Counted from the first letter of the stretch, positions 10,218 through 19,640 are shown. The stretch: DNA of 64,000 bases from Maritimibacter sp. (GCA_017792445.1 CP051232.1:1922001-1986000), one strand, 5' to 3'. A program made the numbers and translations. The notes: generated from the letters alone by a model not told the origin.

Positions 10218-11357
10218 CTAGGATTTCCAGGTGTAAAGCGCCGTCACGGCATAGTTCCACGCCGCGCCCACGACAATTCCCGCAAGCGCCGAGGCCCACC
10301 AGACCGCGCCAAAGCTGTCGAACAGGTAGACGGCGACGCCCACGTTCGCCAACGCGCCCACGGCGGACGCGGCGCAGAACGACAGCCAGCCCGGCAACAG
10401 CTTCCAGCCGCGCAGGCGGCGGTCGTGGTAGGTGAAGACGTTGTTGATGAAGAAATTCACCGTCATCGCGACGAAGGTCGCCAGTGCCTGCGCGGCGCCG
10501 AAGCCAAGGTCCAGGCCTTGGAACGCCAGCGACAGGATCACCATGTGGACCACGACGCCCAATGCGCCGACCATCGAGAACAGGATGAACTTCACCGGAA
10601 CCGCGCGGCCCAGCGACTTGGCCAGCAGCAATTCGAGGAAGTCGATCAGCACCTTGCTGTCCATCTTGCTTTCGCCGCGGGTGCGGGCGCGGAAGACGTA
10701 TGGGATCTCTCGCACCTTCAGTGGCTCGCCCGGCGTCGCCAGCAGATCCAGAAGCAGCTTGTAGCCCTGCGTCGACAGCCGGGGCGCACGGGCGCGCAGG
10801 ACATCCGTCCGCAGCATGAAGAAGCCGCTCATGGGGTCGGACAGCGCCAGCCGGGTCATGCGCCGCGCCAGCCGCGTCGCCAGTTCCGACGCGCGGCGAC
10901 GGTCCTCGGACCAGTTTCCGGTGCCGCCGCCGTCGACGTACCGAGAGCCGACGGCAACGTCGGCGGCGCCCGAACGCAACAGGTCCAGCATCGCGCGCAG
11001 ACGGGTCTCGTCGTGCTGCATGTCGCCGTCGATCACGGCGGCGAAGGGTGCGGTGGTGGCCATCATGCCCTCGATCACCGCGCCAGACAGGCCACGTCGC
11101 CCGATCCGCTGATGACAGCGCACGTGTGGCCGGTCGCGGGAAAGGTCCCGGATACGCTCGGCGGTGCCGTCCGGACTGTTGTCGTCGACGAAGATCAACT
11201 CATAGGCGATTCCGTCCAGCGCGGATTCGATGCGCGACACCAATTCGGCGACGTTGCCGGCCTCGTTGAACGTGGGAACGATCACCGCCAGTTCCGGGCT
11301 GGACAGCTGCGCCGTCAGGGGCGGCGCCGGGTCCGTAAGCGGAAGCACGGACGTCAT
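10218..11357 (-). CDS. Polyprenyl-phosphate glycosyltransferase (GT2, DPM1-like) fused to GtrA-type flippase domain
   Basis: 379 residues. Residues 20-245 are a GT-A transferase of the dolichol-phosphate mannosyltransferase type: 'VIVPTFNEAGNVAEL', 'ELIFVDDNSPDGT' and the DxD motif in 'AVIDGDMQHDE'. Residues 255-375 form four membrane helices of the GtrA family ('KFILFSMVGALG', 'FINNVFTYH'). The first part would load a sugar on undecaprenyl phosphate in the cytoplasm and the second would move it across the membrane. The GT87-like gene directly downstream could then use it, so the pair may make a complete surface-glycosylation unit. Confidence 0.9.
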   Translation of the reverse strand: MTSVLPLTDPAPPLTAQLSSPELAVIVPTFNEAGNVAELVSRIESALDGIAYELIFVDDNSPDGTAERIRDLSRDRPHVRCHQRIGRRGLSGAVIEGMMATTAPFAAVIDGDMQHDETRLRAMLDLLRSGAADVAVGSRYVDGGGTGNWSEDRRRASELATRLARRMTRLALSDPMSGFFMLRTDVLRARAPRLSTQGYKLLLDLLATPGEPLKVREIPYVFRARTRGESKMDSKVLIDFLELLLAKSLGRAVPVKFILFSMVGALGVVVHMVILSLAFQGLDLGFGAAQALATFVAMTVNFFINNVFTYHDRRLRGWKLLPGWLSFCAASAVGALANVGVAVYLFDSFGAVWWASALAGIVVGAAWNYAVTALYTWKS

Positions 11358-11779
11358 GCGGGGCAGGGGCTGAATCTTTCAGACTCCGACGCGAGGGAAC
11401 CTTGTTTCCCTTGATGAAGCGAACAGAGGTAAAGTTAAAGCGTTCTTGCCGTAAGGACAGCCGCCCGGCGGGATTTCGCGACCGCAGGCCAGATGCAAGC
11501 CGACCGCCGAGGCCCTGTTTTCCGATGTGTGGGATTGAAGCGAGCGGGACGTTCCCGGAGGCGGAGGTGTGGGGGCTATGAACCGACCCCGTGATCGTTC
11601 CCGCTCGCGACAAGATTGTTTTCGCCTCTCATGTCGGCAGCGGAATGGTGCAGCGGTGCCCGGCGCGGGGTCTTTTTGCGGCGGGAAATGGGCAAAGTTA
11701 ACGGTCTGAGGTGACGCGCGGTCGGGGAAGTGCATCGAAACGCTTGATTTAACCGGGGCATGACCCCAATCTGTTTCGT
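11358..11779. other. Non-coding gap of 422 bp
   Basis: This gap separates the leftward GT2-GtrA gene from the rightward DUF2794 gene. It is less GC-rich than its neighbours in places and contains two similar short motifs ('GTAAAGTTAAAG' near 11430 and 'GCAAAGTTAACGG' near 11692), but no open frame with a convincing start site, no strong hairpin and no recognisable RNA gene. It presumably holds two divergent promoters; none could be assigned with confidence. Confidence 0.5.
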
Positions 11780-12127
11780 ATGACGATCCAGACGCCGACC
11801 CCGTTTCCCGCGTCACGCCGGATTCCGGAACAGGTTTCGTTCGACCGCAGGGAACTGGGCACGATCCTCGGGCTGTATGGCCGGATGGTCGCCGCCGGTG
11901 AGTGGCGGGACTACGGGATCTCCGCCCTTCGTGACTGTGCCGTGTTCTCGGTTTTCCGACGCACCGCGGAACGCCCCATGTACCGTATCGAAAAGCATCC
12001 GCGATTGCGCCTGAAACAGGGGCAGTACTCGGTGATCGGGATGGATGGGCAGATACTCAAGCGCGGCCATGACCTGAAGACGGTGCTGCGGGTGCTTGAG
12101 CGGAAGCTGATCCGCGTGGTGGAATAG
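11780..12127 (+). CDS. DUF2794 domain-containing protein
   Basis: 115 residues. It matches the DUF2794 family of alphaproteobacteria along its length: 'SFDRRELGTILGLYGRMVAAGEWRDY', then 'CAVFSVFRR' and 'GQILKRGHDLKTVLRVLERKL' (shown here in part). It is a soluble protein of unknown function, widely kept in the class. The ATG has only a weak ribosome-binding site. It faces imuB tail to tail with a 13 bp gap. No function should be inferred from the imuB neighbour, since they are convergent. Confidence 0.85.
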   Translation: MTIQTPTPFPASRRIPEQVSFDRRELGTILGLYGRMVAAGEWRDYGISALRDCAVFSVFRRTAERPMYRIEKHPRLRLKQGQYSVIGMDGQILKRGHDLKTVLRVLERKLIRVVE

Positions 12128-12140
12128 CGCGCGGGCGCGG

Positions 12141-13796
12141 TCACGCGAACCGCCCCTGACAGAACCATCCCCCCGACATCGCGCCGCCATGCGCATAGTA
12201 CAGCCACAGCCGCTCTCCGGTGTCGGCCGTCACCTGCCAATAGTCGCGCACCCCGGTGCGCCATTCGGGCTCGTCCAGCCACCATTCCGGCGCGATCCGT
12301 TCCGGCCCCGAGGCGGCGGTGGTCTGCATCGTGCGCCCGCGCCAGCGAAACCCGGCCGGCGGGCGGGGCAGGTCCGGGGCGCTGACGGGCTCGGGCCGCC
12401 ACATAACCAGCGGGCGCGGCGTCGGCGGCAGCGGCCAGTTCTTCGCGGGCTCTGACCAAGCGGCAGCGACCCGATGCGAGGTCTTTTCCGGGATATGGCT
12501 GTCGGCGGGATGGGCGCGGCTGATCCGCTCCAGCCCGATCCGCGCGCCAAGCCGCCCGATCAGGTCGTCCAGCCGCATGTCAGAGTTCAGCCGGGTCATC
12601 GCCTCGGCCGCCGCGTCCATGTGGCCGCGATGCTGGCGGGCGTGGACGGGTTCGGTCACATGCGCCTCGATCCGGATGCAGTCGATGCCATAGCCCGCGT
12701 CGATCTCGTCCAGCTTCAGGATCAGCAGCGGGCGGATACGATCGGGGCTGGCCGAGGGCCGCGCCATGCCGACCTCGACGGTCTGCATCGTGTTGTCGGC
12801 GCGGAACAGCTGTAACCGCAGCCGCCGCGCGCCGCGTCCCTTCTCGACCAGCCGCTTCTCCAATTCCGGCAACAGACGGTCGATCGCGGCCATCACGTCC
12901 TCGTCCAGCCCGATCGGGTCGGGCAGGGTCAGCCGCACCGCGAAATGGAACACCGGCTTGGCGGGCGACACCGCCTCGGGCGTCTGGCCCATCGCCTGAT
13001 CCAGCCGCAGCACCAGCGGCTGACCGAACCGGCGCGCCAGCGTGGCGCGGGGCACGCCGACCAGATCGCCGATGGTGCGCAGGCCCAGCTTCGACAGGCT
13101 GGCGGCGGTGTCCGCGTCGATCCGCAGCGCCGCGACCGGAAGCTCGGCCAACGCGGTGCGGGTCTGACCGCCCGCCGCGATGCGCCCGCCGCGCGCCTCG
13201 ACCCCGTGGCGGGGCGGGGGCGGGCCGCCGCGTTCCCAGTTGCGCCGCTTGGCCGCGCGGGCGCGGGTGGCATAGGCCTCCTGGTCGATGGCGTCGCCCG
13301 ACCGCACCGCGCCCGGCGCCCGCCCGGCATAGCGCGCCAGCGCCCAGGCCGCGCCCACCGTGTCGGCGATGCCCGACTGCACCGTCAGGCCCAGATCGGC
13401 GCAGTCCAGTTCCGCCTGGCTGACCAGTTCCGCCTCGCCGCCGAACAGGTGCGCACAGCCGGTCAGGTCGATGATCAGCCCCTCTGGCGGCTCTTCGGCC
13501 ACCCACGGAGAGAACTTGCCGGCCCACCGCCGCAGCGCAGACAGGAAGACGGCGTCGGCATGCGGGTTCGCCAGCCGGGTGATCAGGCCGGGGCACATCG
13601 CCTGCGCGTCGCGCAAGGGTTGCCCCGCCCGCAGCCCCTCGGCCGAGGCGCGCGCCGACAGCGACACCAGCACCTGCGCGTTGTTGCGGTCGCCCACCAC
13701 CGCGAAGGGCGCGTCAAGATACCCGCCGCCTGCGCGCAGCAGGCGCTCGGCGGCAAGCCGGGGAAACCACAGCGACAGGATTCGGCGGATCGACAT
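12141..13796 (-). CDS. imuB: ImuB, catalytically inactive Y-family polymerase relative
   Basis: 551 residues from the ATG at 13796 ('MSIRRILSLWFPRLAAERLL'). An upstream in-frame start would place the LexA box inside the gene and is rejected. ImuB bridges ImuA, the beta clamp and DnaE2 in mutagenic translesion synthesis. It has the Y-family fold, but the first catalytic Asp is replaced ('LWFPRLAAE') and the palm motif reads 'IDLTGCAHLFGG', as expected for the inactive family. Normally imuA lies upstream and dnaE2 downstream; here neither is adjacent, so imuB appears monocistronic. A GTTC-N7-GTTC LexA box lies 20 bp upstream. Confidence 0.9.
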   Translation of the reverse strand: MSIRRILSLWFPRLAAERLLRAGGGYLDAPFAVVGDRNNAQVLVSLSARASAEGLRAGQPLRDAQAMCPGLITRLANPHADAVFLSALRRWAGKFSPWVAEEPPEGLIIDLTGCAHLFGGEAELVSQAELDCADLGLTVQSGIADTVGAAWALARYAGRAPGAVRSGDAIDQEAYATRARAAKRRNWERGGPPPPRHGVEARGGRIAAGGQTRTALAELPVAALRIDADTAASLSKLGLRTIGDLVGVPRATLARRFGQPLVLRLDQAMGQTPEAVSPAKPVFHFAVRLTLPDPIGLDEDVMAAIDRLLPELEKRLVEKGRGARRLRLQLFRADNTMQTVEVGMARPSASPDRIRPLLILKLDEIDAGYGIDCIRIEAHVTEPVHARQHRGHMDAAAEAMTRLNSDMRLDDLIGRLGARIGLERISRAHPADSHIPEKTSHRVAAAWSEPAKNWPLPPTPRPLVMWRPEPVSAPDLPRPPAGFRWRGRTMQTTAASGPERIAPEWWLDEPEWRTGVRDYWQVTADTGERLWLYYAHGGAMSGGWFCQGRFA

Positions 13797-13815
13797 GGCG
13801 GGCAGCACGACAAAT

Positions 13816-13830
13816 GTTCCTGATACGTTC
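13816..13830 (-). promoter_or_regulatory. LexA (SOS) box of imuB
   Basis: The sequence reads GTTCCTGATACGTTC on the plus strand, a direct repeat GTTC-N7-GTTC that exactly fits the LexA operator known from Rhodobacter and relatives. It ends 20 bp before the imuB ATG on the minus strand, where a repressor would cover the promoter. This indicates DNA-damage induction of imuB, as is known for imuAB-dnaE2 genes elsewhere. Confidence 0.8.
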
Positions 13831-13981
13831 TCACTGTACGGTGAGTCGCCCCACCGAGTCGAGCCGCCCCGAGCCGTCAGAAGCCCCTGACCGATCACGG
13901 GTAATTTATGACGGATTTGATTGCGGCGTTACGAAAGCCCTCTAAGCTGCAACGCAGCAAGCTATCGGAGAGCCAGTTCAC

Positions 13982-14422
13982 ATGAAGAAATCCATTCGCA
14001 TCGCCAGCGCCGCGGCCATCCTTGCCGCAACCGCCGCCATTGCCCATTCCGCCGTCGAGAACGAGGCGGTCAAAGCCCGCATGGACTCGATGTCGACCAT
14101 CGGCATGAACCTGAAGACGTTGGGCGACATGGCCAAGGGCACCACGGATTTCAACGCCGACGCCGCGAATGCCGCCGCCGCCGCCATCGCGGAAGAAGCC
14201 GCGATGGTGCCCGCCCTGTTCGAACCGCAGGAAGACGATCCGGAGTCCGAGGCGCTGCCGGCGATCTGGGAGAACTGGGACGATTTCACCGCCAAGGCCG
14301 GCGATCTGGAAACCGCGGCGTCCGATGCGTCCGGCTCGATCGCCTCGGTTGAGGATATCGGCGCCGCGATGCAGGCGATCGGCCCGACCTGCATGGCCTG
14401 TCACCGCGCCTACCGCGAGTGA
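13982..14422 (+). CDS. Class II cytochrome c (cytochrome c' type)
   Basis: 146 residues with a Sec signal peptide (cleavage after about residue 23, 'AIAHSA'). The haem site CxxCH lies near the C-terminus, C137-M-A-C140-H141, the hallmark of class II cytochromes, in which His141 is the axial ligand; the remainder is a four-helix bundle. Cytochromes c' bind NO and protect against nitrosative stress in the periplasm, though some class II proteins carry electrons. The next rightward gene 0.4 kb downstream is the glutathione/NO-related dehydrogenase frmA, separated by an opposite-strand lipoprotein gene. Confidence 0.9.
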   Translation: MKKSIRIASAAAILAATAAIAHSAVENEAVKARMDSMSTIGMNLKTLGDMAKGTTDFNADAANAAAAAIAEEAAMVPALFEPQEDDPESEALPAIWENWDDFTAKAGDLETAASDASGSIASVEDIGAAMQAIGPTCMACHRAYRE

Positions 14423-14474
14423 CGCTTTCTGCCCCGGCGGTGCGCTCGCGCGTCCGCCGGGGTGTCCCACGATC

Positions 14475-14765
14475 TCAGCCGCAGGTGATGGTCAGAATCC
14501 GGCCCTCGGGGTCGAGGTTGAAATTGATGCGCGCCGGGTTGTGATCCATCGTCACGATGCCGTTGTGCGGCACCACCCGCATCGGGCTGACGAACACGAT
14601 CCCCTGAAGTTCGGACGCCGGCTTGCCGATGTAGGACCGGTATTGGCCGGTTCCGCAGGCATCGGGCTCGACCGCCGCCGGAGGGCGTGGCGCCGGGGGT
14701 TCGAACACGCGCTCGCAGCCCGCAATCGCGGCACAACAGGCGCCAAGCAAAACCAGTTTCCTCAT
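14475..14765 (-). CDS. Small lipoprotein, I78-type peptidase inhibitor family
   Basis: 96 residues from ATG 14765, which has a GAGGTGA site 6 bp upstream; a longer in-frame start is less likely. The lipobox 'CAAIAGC' predicts lipidation at about residue 17. The mature part '[15 protein letters not shown]' followed by '[19 protein letters not shown]' and a terminal 'TCG' is the pattern of I78 inhibitor proteins, small potato-inhibitor-like folds with two cysteines. It would sit in the periplasm or outer membrane and may restrain a serine protease. It is a single gene on the minus strand between the cytochrome and frmA. Confidence 0.8.
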   Translation of the reverse strand: MRKLVLLGACCAAIAGCERVFEPPAPRPPAAVEPDACGTGQYRSYIGKPASELQGIVFVSPMRVVPHNGIVTMDHNPARINFNLDPEGRILTITCG

Positions 14766-14845
14766 ATCGTCACCTCGCGGCAAAGGTTGCAAACCACTCG
14801 GCATTCGCTAAGGGTTTTCACGATTGTAACTCTGGGAGGCCACTG

Positions 14846-15976
<1,131 letters not shown>

Positions 15977-15984
15977 GCCTTGAG

Positions 15985-16006
15985 GGGTGCGGTTGAAACC
16001 GCACCC
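15985..16006 (+). terminator. Hairpin after frmA
   Basis: GGGTGCGG and CCGCACCC form a perfect 8-bp stem around the loop TTGAAA, starting 9 bp after the frmA stop. There is no downstream T-tract, so it is either a Rho-type or processing hairpin or a small palindromic repeat. It lies only 7 bp before the chosen start of the GNAT gene and might reduce translation of that gene on read-through mRNA. Confidence 0.5.
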
Positions 16007-16013
16007 TACGGCG

Positions 16014-16508
16014 ATGGGCGATACGATTGAAATCCGTTCCTATGCGGCCGCCGATGCGGCGGCTGTGTGGGACATCCTCTGCCCGATTTTCCGGGCGGGG
16101 GACACCTACGCGGTCGATCCCGAGATCTCCGAATCCGATGCGCTGGCCTACTGGACGGCGAACCACTGCTTCGTGGCCGAAGCGGGTGGCGAGATTCTTG
16201 GGACCTACTATCTCAAGACCAACCAGCCGGGCGGCGGCGCGCATGTCTGCAACTGCGGTTTCGCAACCTCGCCCGCGGCGCGCGGACGCGGCATCGCCCG
16301 CGCCATGCTGGCGCATTCTCTGGAACAGGCGGTTGCGCTGGGCTACCGCGCGATGCAGTTCAATTTCGTGCTCGCCAGCAACACCCGCGCCGTCGACACA
16401 TGGCAGCGCGCCGGGTTCGACGTGGTCGGGCGGCTGCCGAATGCGTTCCGGCACCCCGAAACCGGGTATGTCGACGCGCTTGTCATGTTCAAGGATCTGA
16501 CCGGCTAG
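16014..16508 (+). CDS. GNAT family N-acetyltransferase
   Basis: 164 residues from ATG 16014; an in-frame TTG start at 15987 would begin inside the hairpin and is less likely. The acetyl-CoA loop is 'ATSPAARGRGIARAML' at about residues 80-95 and 'LASNTRAVDTWQRAGF' forms the typical beta6 region. The N-terminus 'IEIRSYAAADAAAVWDIL' is standard for the family. The substrate cannot be predicted. It lies 37 bp after frmA on the same strand, so it may be read through from it, but the intervening hairpin argues for partial independence. Confidence 0.85.
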   Translation: MGDTIEIRSYAAADAAAVWDILCPIFRAGDTYAVDPEISESDALAYWTANHCFVAEAGGEILGTYYLKTNQPGGGAHVCNCGFATSPAARGRGIARAMLAHSLEQAVALGYRAMQFNFVLASNTRAVDTWQRAGFDVVGRLPNAFRHPETGYVDALVMFKDLTG

Positions 16509-16632
16509 GGGGCTCTGCCCCCCGCACGCTTCGCGCGCTCCCCCCGAGGTATTTTACAAGAGAAGAAGCAGCATCGCCTGTGCCCTTCTTCTCTTTCGAA
16601 ATACCTCGGGGAGCGCGAGGGGCTGGCCCCTC
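16508..16632. repeat. Composite inverted repeat, likely bidirectional terminator element
   Basis: Between the convergent GNAT and thpR genes are three nested palindromes. A long inverted repeat has arms of about 35 and 33 nt (16534-16568 and 16585-16617) that match except for a few bases and contain GAGGTATTT and AGAGAAGAAG. It is flanked by two short GC hairpins, GGGGGC-TCT-GCCCCC at 16508-16522 and GAGGGGC-TG-GCCCCTC at 16617-16632. From memory, similar GAGGTATTT/AGAAGAAG elements are common between genes in Rhodobacterales genomes. No second copy was seen in this window. Confidence 0.75.
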
Positions 16633-16640
16633 GCATGTGT

Positions 16641-17180
16641 CTAGAACGGGTACTCCGCCAGCGGGTCGTGGATCGCGCCGTCGGGGGTGAGGATCGACTG
16701 GAACAGCGTGAAGCCCGCGACCTCGAACGGCGGGCAGGGGAAGTTCTGCCAGCGTTCCAGGAAGTTGCGCAGCTTCTCGAGGTCTCCCGGCTCCAGCCGG
16801 TCCGGCAGGCGGGCCAGCGTCACATGCGGGCGGTAGCGTTCGCGGCGGAGTTCGATGCCGGCGAGCCGGGCCGCGCCGCGCACCTTTTCGTGCAGGGCGG
16901 TCAGCGCCGGTTGCGTCTCTATCCCGGCCCAGACGACGCGTGGGGCGCGGGTGCCGAAGGTGCCGAGGCCGCGCAGCTGGACCTCGAACGGCAGGGCGCG
17001 GATCGACGACAGGTCGTCATGAAGCTGTTCCAGCAACTCCTGCGATTGTTCGTCAAGGAAGGCGAGCGTCAGGTGCAGCGTGTCCGGGTCCAGCAGGCGT
17101 CCGGCGGGGATGCGGTCCTGCAGATCCTCGAGCACATCTCGGACGATCTCGGGCAGGTCGATGGCAACGAAGGCACGCAT
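16641..17180 (-). CDS. thpR: RNA 2',3'-cyclic phosphodiesterase (2'-5' RNA ligase family)
   Basis: 179 residues. The two HxTx motifs that define the 2H phosphoesterase fold are present: 'HLTLAFLD' near residue 37 and 'HVTLARLPDRL' near residue 120. The N-terminus 'MRAFVAIDLP' is typical of ThpR/LigT. It opens 2',3'-cyclic phosphates on RNA and can join tRNA halves reversibly in vitro. Its ATG shares one base with the zapE stop (TGATG), so it is translationally coupled to zapE. An apparent 987-codon frame across this region is an antisense artefact. Confidence 0.93.
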   Translation of the reverse strand: MRAFVAIDLPEIVRDVLEDLQDRIPAGRLLDPDTLHLTLAFLDEQSQELLEQLHDDLSSIRALPFEVQLRGLGTFGTRAPRVVWAGIETQPALTALHEKVRGAARLAGIELRRERYRPHVTLARLPDRLEPGDLEKLRNFLERWQNFPCPPFEVAGFTLFQSILTPDGAIHDPLAEYPF

Positions 17181-18265
17181 CAGGTCGCTCCTGCCGCCCA
17201 GTCGGCGGACTGCATCTCGCGCAGGCGGCTGGCGGTTCGTTCGAATTCGAAGACGCCTTCGCCCTCGATGTAAAGCTGTTCCGGCGTGTCGGCGGCGCTG
17301 GCGATCAGGCGCACCTTCGCCTCGTAGAGCGCGTCGATCAGCGTGACGAAGCGTTTCGCCTCGTTGAAATTGGACCGGCCAAGGCGGGGAACGTCCTCGA
17401 GGATCAGCACCCGCACCGCTTCGGCCACGGCGAGGTAATCGGCGGGACCCAGCATTCGACCGCAGAGTTCCCAGAACTCCGCCCGCGCGACGCCGTTCGA
17501 GTAGCCCGGAAGCACCACCTGCCGGCCCTTCACGGTCAGCGTCAGCGCCTCCCAGTCGCCGCCGGTCAGGTCGTGCCACAGGCGGTCGATCTCGGCCCGC
17601 GCCTCGGCGTTGGCGGGGTGGAAATAGACATCGGAGCCGGCCAGCCGGTCCTGCCGGTAGTCGTTGGGCGACTGCAGGTGGTGGACCTCCATCCGCTGCT
17701 TGATCAGTTCGATGAAGGGCAGGAACAGCGCGCGGTTCAGCCCGTCCTTGTACAGATCGTCGGGCACCCGGTTCGACGTGGTCACGATGACCACACCACG
17801 CGCGAACAGGATCTCGAACAGGCGGCCCACGATCATCGCGTCGGTGATGTCGGTGATCTGCATTTCGTCGAAGCACAGCAGCCGCGCTTCGTCGGCGACC
17901 TTCTCGGCCACTGGCCGCAGCGTGTCCTCGACGCCGGTTCCCCGGGCCTCGTGCATGCCGGAATGGATCTCTTGCATGAAAGCGTGGAAGTGGACGCGGC
18001 GCTTCTCGGCGATCGGGACGGCGCCGAAGAACAGGTCCATCAGCATCGACTTGCCGCGCCCGACGCCACCCCACAGGTACAGCCCCTTCGGCGGTTCGGG
18101 CATTTTCGAGAACAGGCCGCGCAGGCCCTTCTTCTGCGACGGGGCGGTCTCGAAATGCGCACGGATGCGGTCGAGCGCAGGCAGAACCGCGTGTTGCGCC
18201 GGGTCCGCCTTGATCTCTCCCGCGCTGACGCGGGTCTCGTAGATATCCGTCAGGTTCTCGCCCAT
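17180..18265 (-). CDS. zapE: Cell division protein ZapE (AFG1-like ATPase)
   Basis: 361 residues from ATG 18265 ('MGENLTDIYETRV'). P-loop ATPase with Walker A 'GGVGRGKSMLMD', Walker B 'LLCFDEMQITDITDAMI' and the family segment 'RRVHFHAFMQEIH'; sensor region 'VIVTTSNRVPDDLY'. ZapE binds the FtsZ ring late in division in enterobacteria and is related to mitochondrial AFG1. The 361-residue size is normal. It is the first gene of a leftward pair with thpR. Longer in-frame extensions upstream of Met at 18265 have no family resemblance. Confidence 0.94.
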   Translation of the reverse strand: MGENLTDIYETRVSAGEIKADPAQHAVLPALDRIRAHFETAPSQKKGLRGLFSKMPEPPKGLYLWGGVGRGKSMLMDLFFGAVPIAEKRRVHFHAFMQEIHSGMHEARGTGVEDTLRPVAEKVADEARLLCFDEMQITDITDAMIVGRLFEILFARGVVIVTTSNRVPDDLYKDGLNRALFLPFIELIKQRMEVHHLQSPNDYRQDRLAGSDVYFHPANAEARAEIDRLWHDLTGGDWEALTLTVKGRQVVLPGYSNGVARAEFWELCGRMLGPADYLAVAEAVRVLILEDVPRLGRSNFNEAKRFVTLIDALYEAKVRLIASAADTPEQLYIEGEGVFEFERTASRLREMQSADWAAGAT

Positions 18266-18328
18266 GGCGCACCCATAGTCCGCCGCGCTGGATAAGGAAA
18301 GATGATGAACAGGCGCACGAAAAACGAT

Positions 18329-18357
18329 TTGACGCTCCGCCGAAATCGGCAGAGTTT
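18329..18357 (+). promoter_or_regulatory. Possible promoter and operator of the MFS gene
   Basis: A TTGACG box at 18329-18334 is followed by a palindrome GCCGA-AA-TCGGC (18339-18350) lying in what would be the spacer, and a weak -10-like GAGTTT at 18352. The palindrome may be a repressor site. The -10 is poor, so this is a tentative reading. Confidence 0.3.
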
Positions 18358-18383
18358 CGCCCGGCCTTACGGAGCCCTCCCGC

Positions 18384-19640
18384 ATGACCACGACCCGCGC
18401 CCCGCTTGTCACCCCAATCCTGATCGGTGGTTGCCTGATCATCATCGTCAACTTCGCGATCCGCGGAAGCTTCGGGGTGTTCCAGATCCCGATTGCCGAA
18501 GAGTTCGGCTGGATGCGGACCGATTTCTCGATGGCAATTGCGATCCAGAACCTTTTCTGGGGGATCGGCCAGCCCTTGTTCGGGGCATTCGCCGAGCGGT
18601 TCGGCGACCGTCGGGCGCTGGTGCTTGGCGCGCTTATGTATGCGGCGGGGCTGGTGCTTTCGTCGTTTGCCGTCACCCCGGCGCAGCACTGGGTTTACGA
18701 AGGGCTGGTGGGCTTCGGCATCGCCGGGACCGGTTTCGGTGTGCTGCTGGCCGTGGTGGGCCGCGCCGCGAGTGACGGGAACCGGTCGATGTCGCTTGCC
18801 ATCGTCACCGCCGCCGGGTCCGCCGGTCAGGTGATCGGCGCGCCGCTGGCCGAGTGGCTGATGACCGTCATGACGTGGCAGTCGGTCTTCCTGGTCTTTG
18901 CCGCCGCGATTCTTGGCACGCTGCTGTGCCTGCCGATGTTCCGCACCGTTGCCCAGCCTGCCAGCAACGCGGCGCTGGAAGAAAGCATGGGCGCGATTCT
19001 CGGGCGCGCGATCCGCGATCCGAGCTTTGTGCTGATCTTCCTTGGCTTCTTCTCTTGTGGCTATCAGCTTGGTTTCATCACCGCGCATTTCCCCGCGATG
19101 ATCACCGAGATGTGCGCGGCCATCGACCCGTCGGGTACGCTGGCCGCGGTGGGTGTTTCGTCGACCTCGGCGCTGGGCGCCGTGGCGATTTCGGTGATCG
19201 GGCTGGCCAACATCGTCGGCACGCTGACGGCGGGCTGGCTGGGCAACCGGTTCCAGCGCAAATACCTGCTGGCACTGATCTACGTCGGTCGCACCGTGGC
19301 GTCGGCGCTCTTCATCCTTTTGCCGATCACGCCCGTGACCGTGCTTGTATTCGCGGTGGTCATGGGGTCGCTGTGGCTGGCCACGGTTCCGCTGACCAGC
19401 GGGCTTGTCGCCCATATCTACGGGCTGCGCTACATGGGTACGCTGTACGGGATCGTGTTCCTCAGCCACCAGATCGGTTCGTTTCTCGGCGTCTGGCTGG
19501 GTGGGCGGATGTACGACATCTACGGTGACTATTCCGCCGTTTGGTGGGTCGGCATCGGCATCGGCGCGTTCAGCGCCATCGTCCACCTTCCTGTGCGTGA
19601 GCAACCGCTCGCGATCCGCAAACCGGCGCTGGCCGCCTGA
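18384..19640 (+). CDS. MFS transporter, monocarboxylate/oxalate-type
   Basis: 418 residues with twelve hydrophobic segments. The inter-helix motif 'GAFAERFGDRRALVLGALMYAAG' (in part) is the MFS loop 2-3 signature, and the overall pattern ('FGVFQIPIAEEFGW', 'SLAIVTAAGSAGQVIGAPL') fits the MCT/OFA subgroup of organic-anion transporters. The substrate is not determined by sequence. Its stop lies directly against the stop of the ornithine cyclodeaminase-like gene on the other strand, so there is no room for a separate terminator. Confidence 0.88.
   Translation: MTTTRAPLVTPILIGGCLIIIVNFAIRGSFGVFQIPIAEEFGWMRTDFSMAIAIQNLFWGIGQPLFGAFAERFGDRRALVLGALMYAAGLVLSSFAVTPAQHWVYEGLVGFGIAGTGFGVLLAVVGRAASDGNRSMSLAIVTAAGSAGQVIGAPLAEWLMTVMTWQSVFLVFAAAILGTLLCLPMFRTVAQPASNAALEESMGAILGRAIRDPSFVLIFLGFFSCGYQLGFITAHFPAMITEMCAAIDPSGTLAAVGVSSTSALGAVAISVIGLANIVGTLTAGWLGNRFQRKYLLALIYVGRTVASALFILLPITPVTVLVFAVVMGSLWLATVPLTSGLVAHIYGLRYMGTLYGIVFLSHQIGSFLGVWLGGRMYDIYGDYSAVWWVGIGIGAFSAIVHLPVREQPLAIRKPALAA

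Noticed and set aside
9348-11414. Rightward open frame of 688 codons
   Set aside because: Antisense to the GT87-like and GT2-GtrA genes; no start site or family resemblance.
11575-11710. Small rightward frame starting 'MNRPRDRSRSRQD'
   Set aside because: About 43 codons, no family resemblance, composition like random high-GC sequence.
11379-11816. Leftward frame of 145 codons in the gap before the DUF2794 gene
   Set aside because: No ribosome-binding site, low-complexity Arg/Ser/Pro composition, and it overlaps the start of the DUF2794 gene.
13797-13898. Upstream extension of imuB to 13898
   Set aside because: It would put the LexA box inside the coding region, and the extra residues have no family resemblance; ATG 13796 gives the usual ImuB start.
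16641-19604. Leftward open frame of 987 codons
   Set aside because: Only its last 179 codons (thpR) look like a protein; the rest is antisense to the MFS gene and in another frame of zapE.
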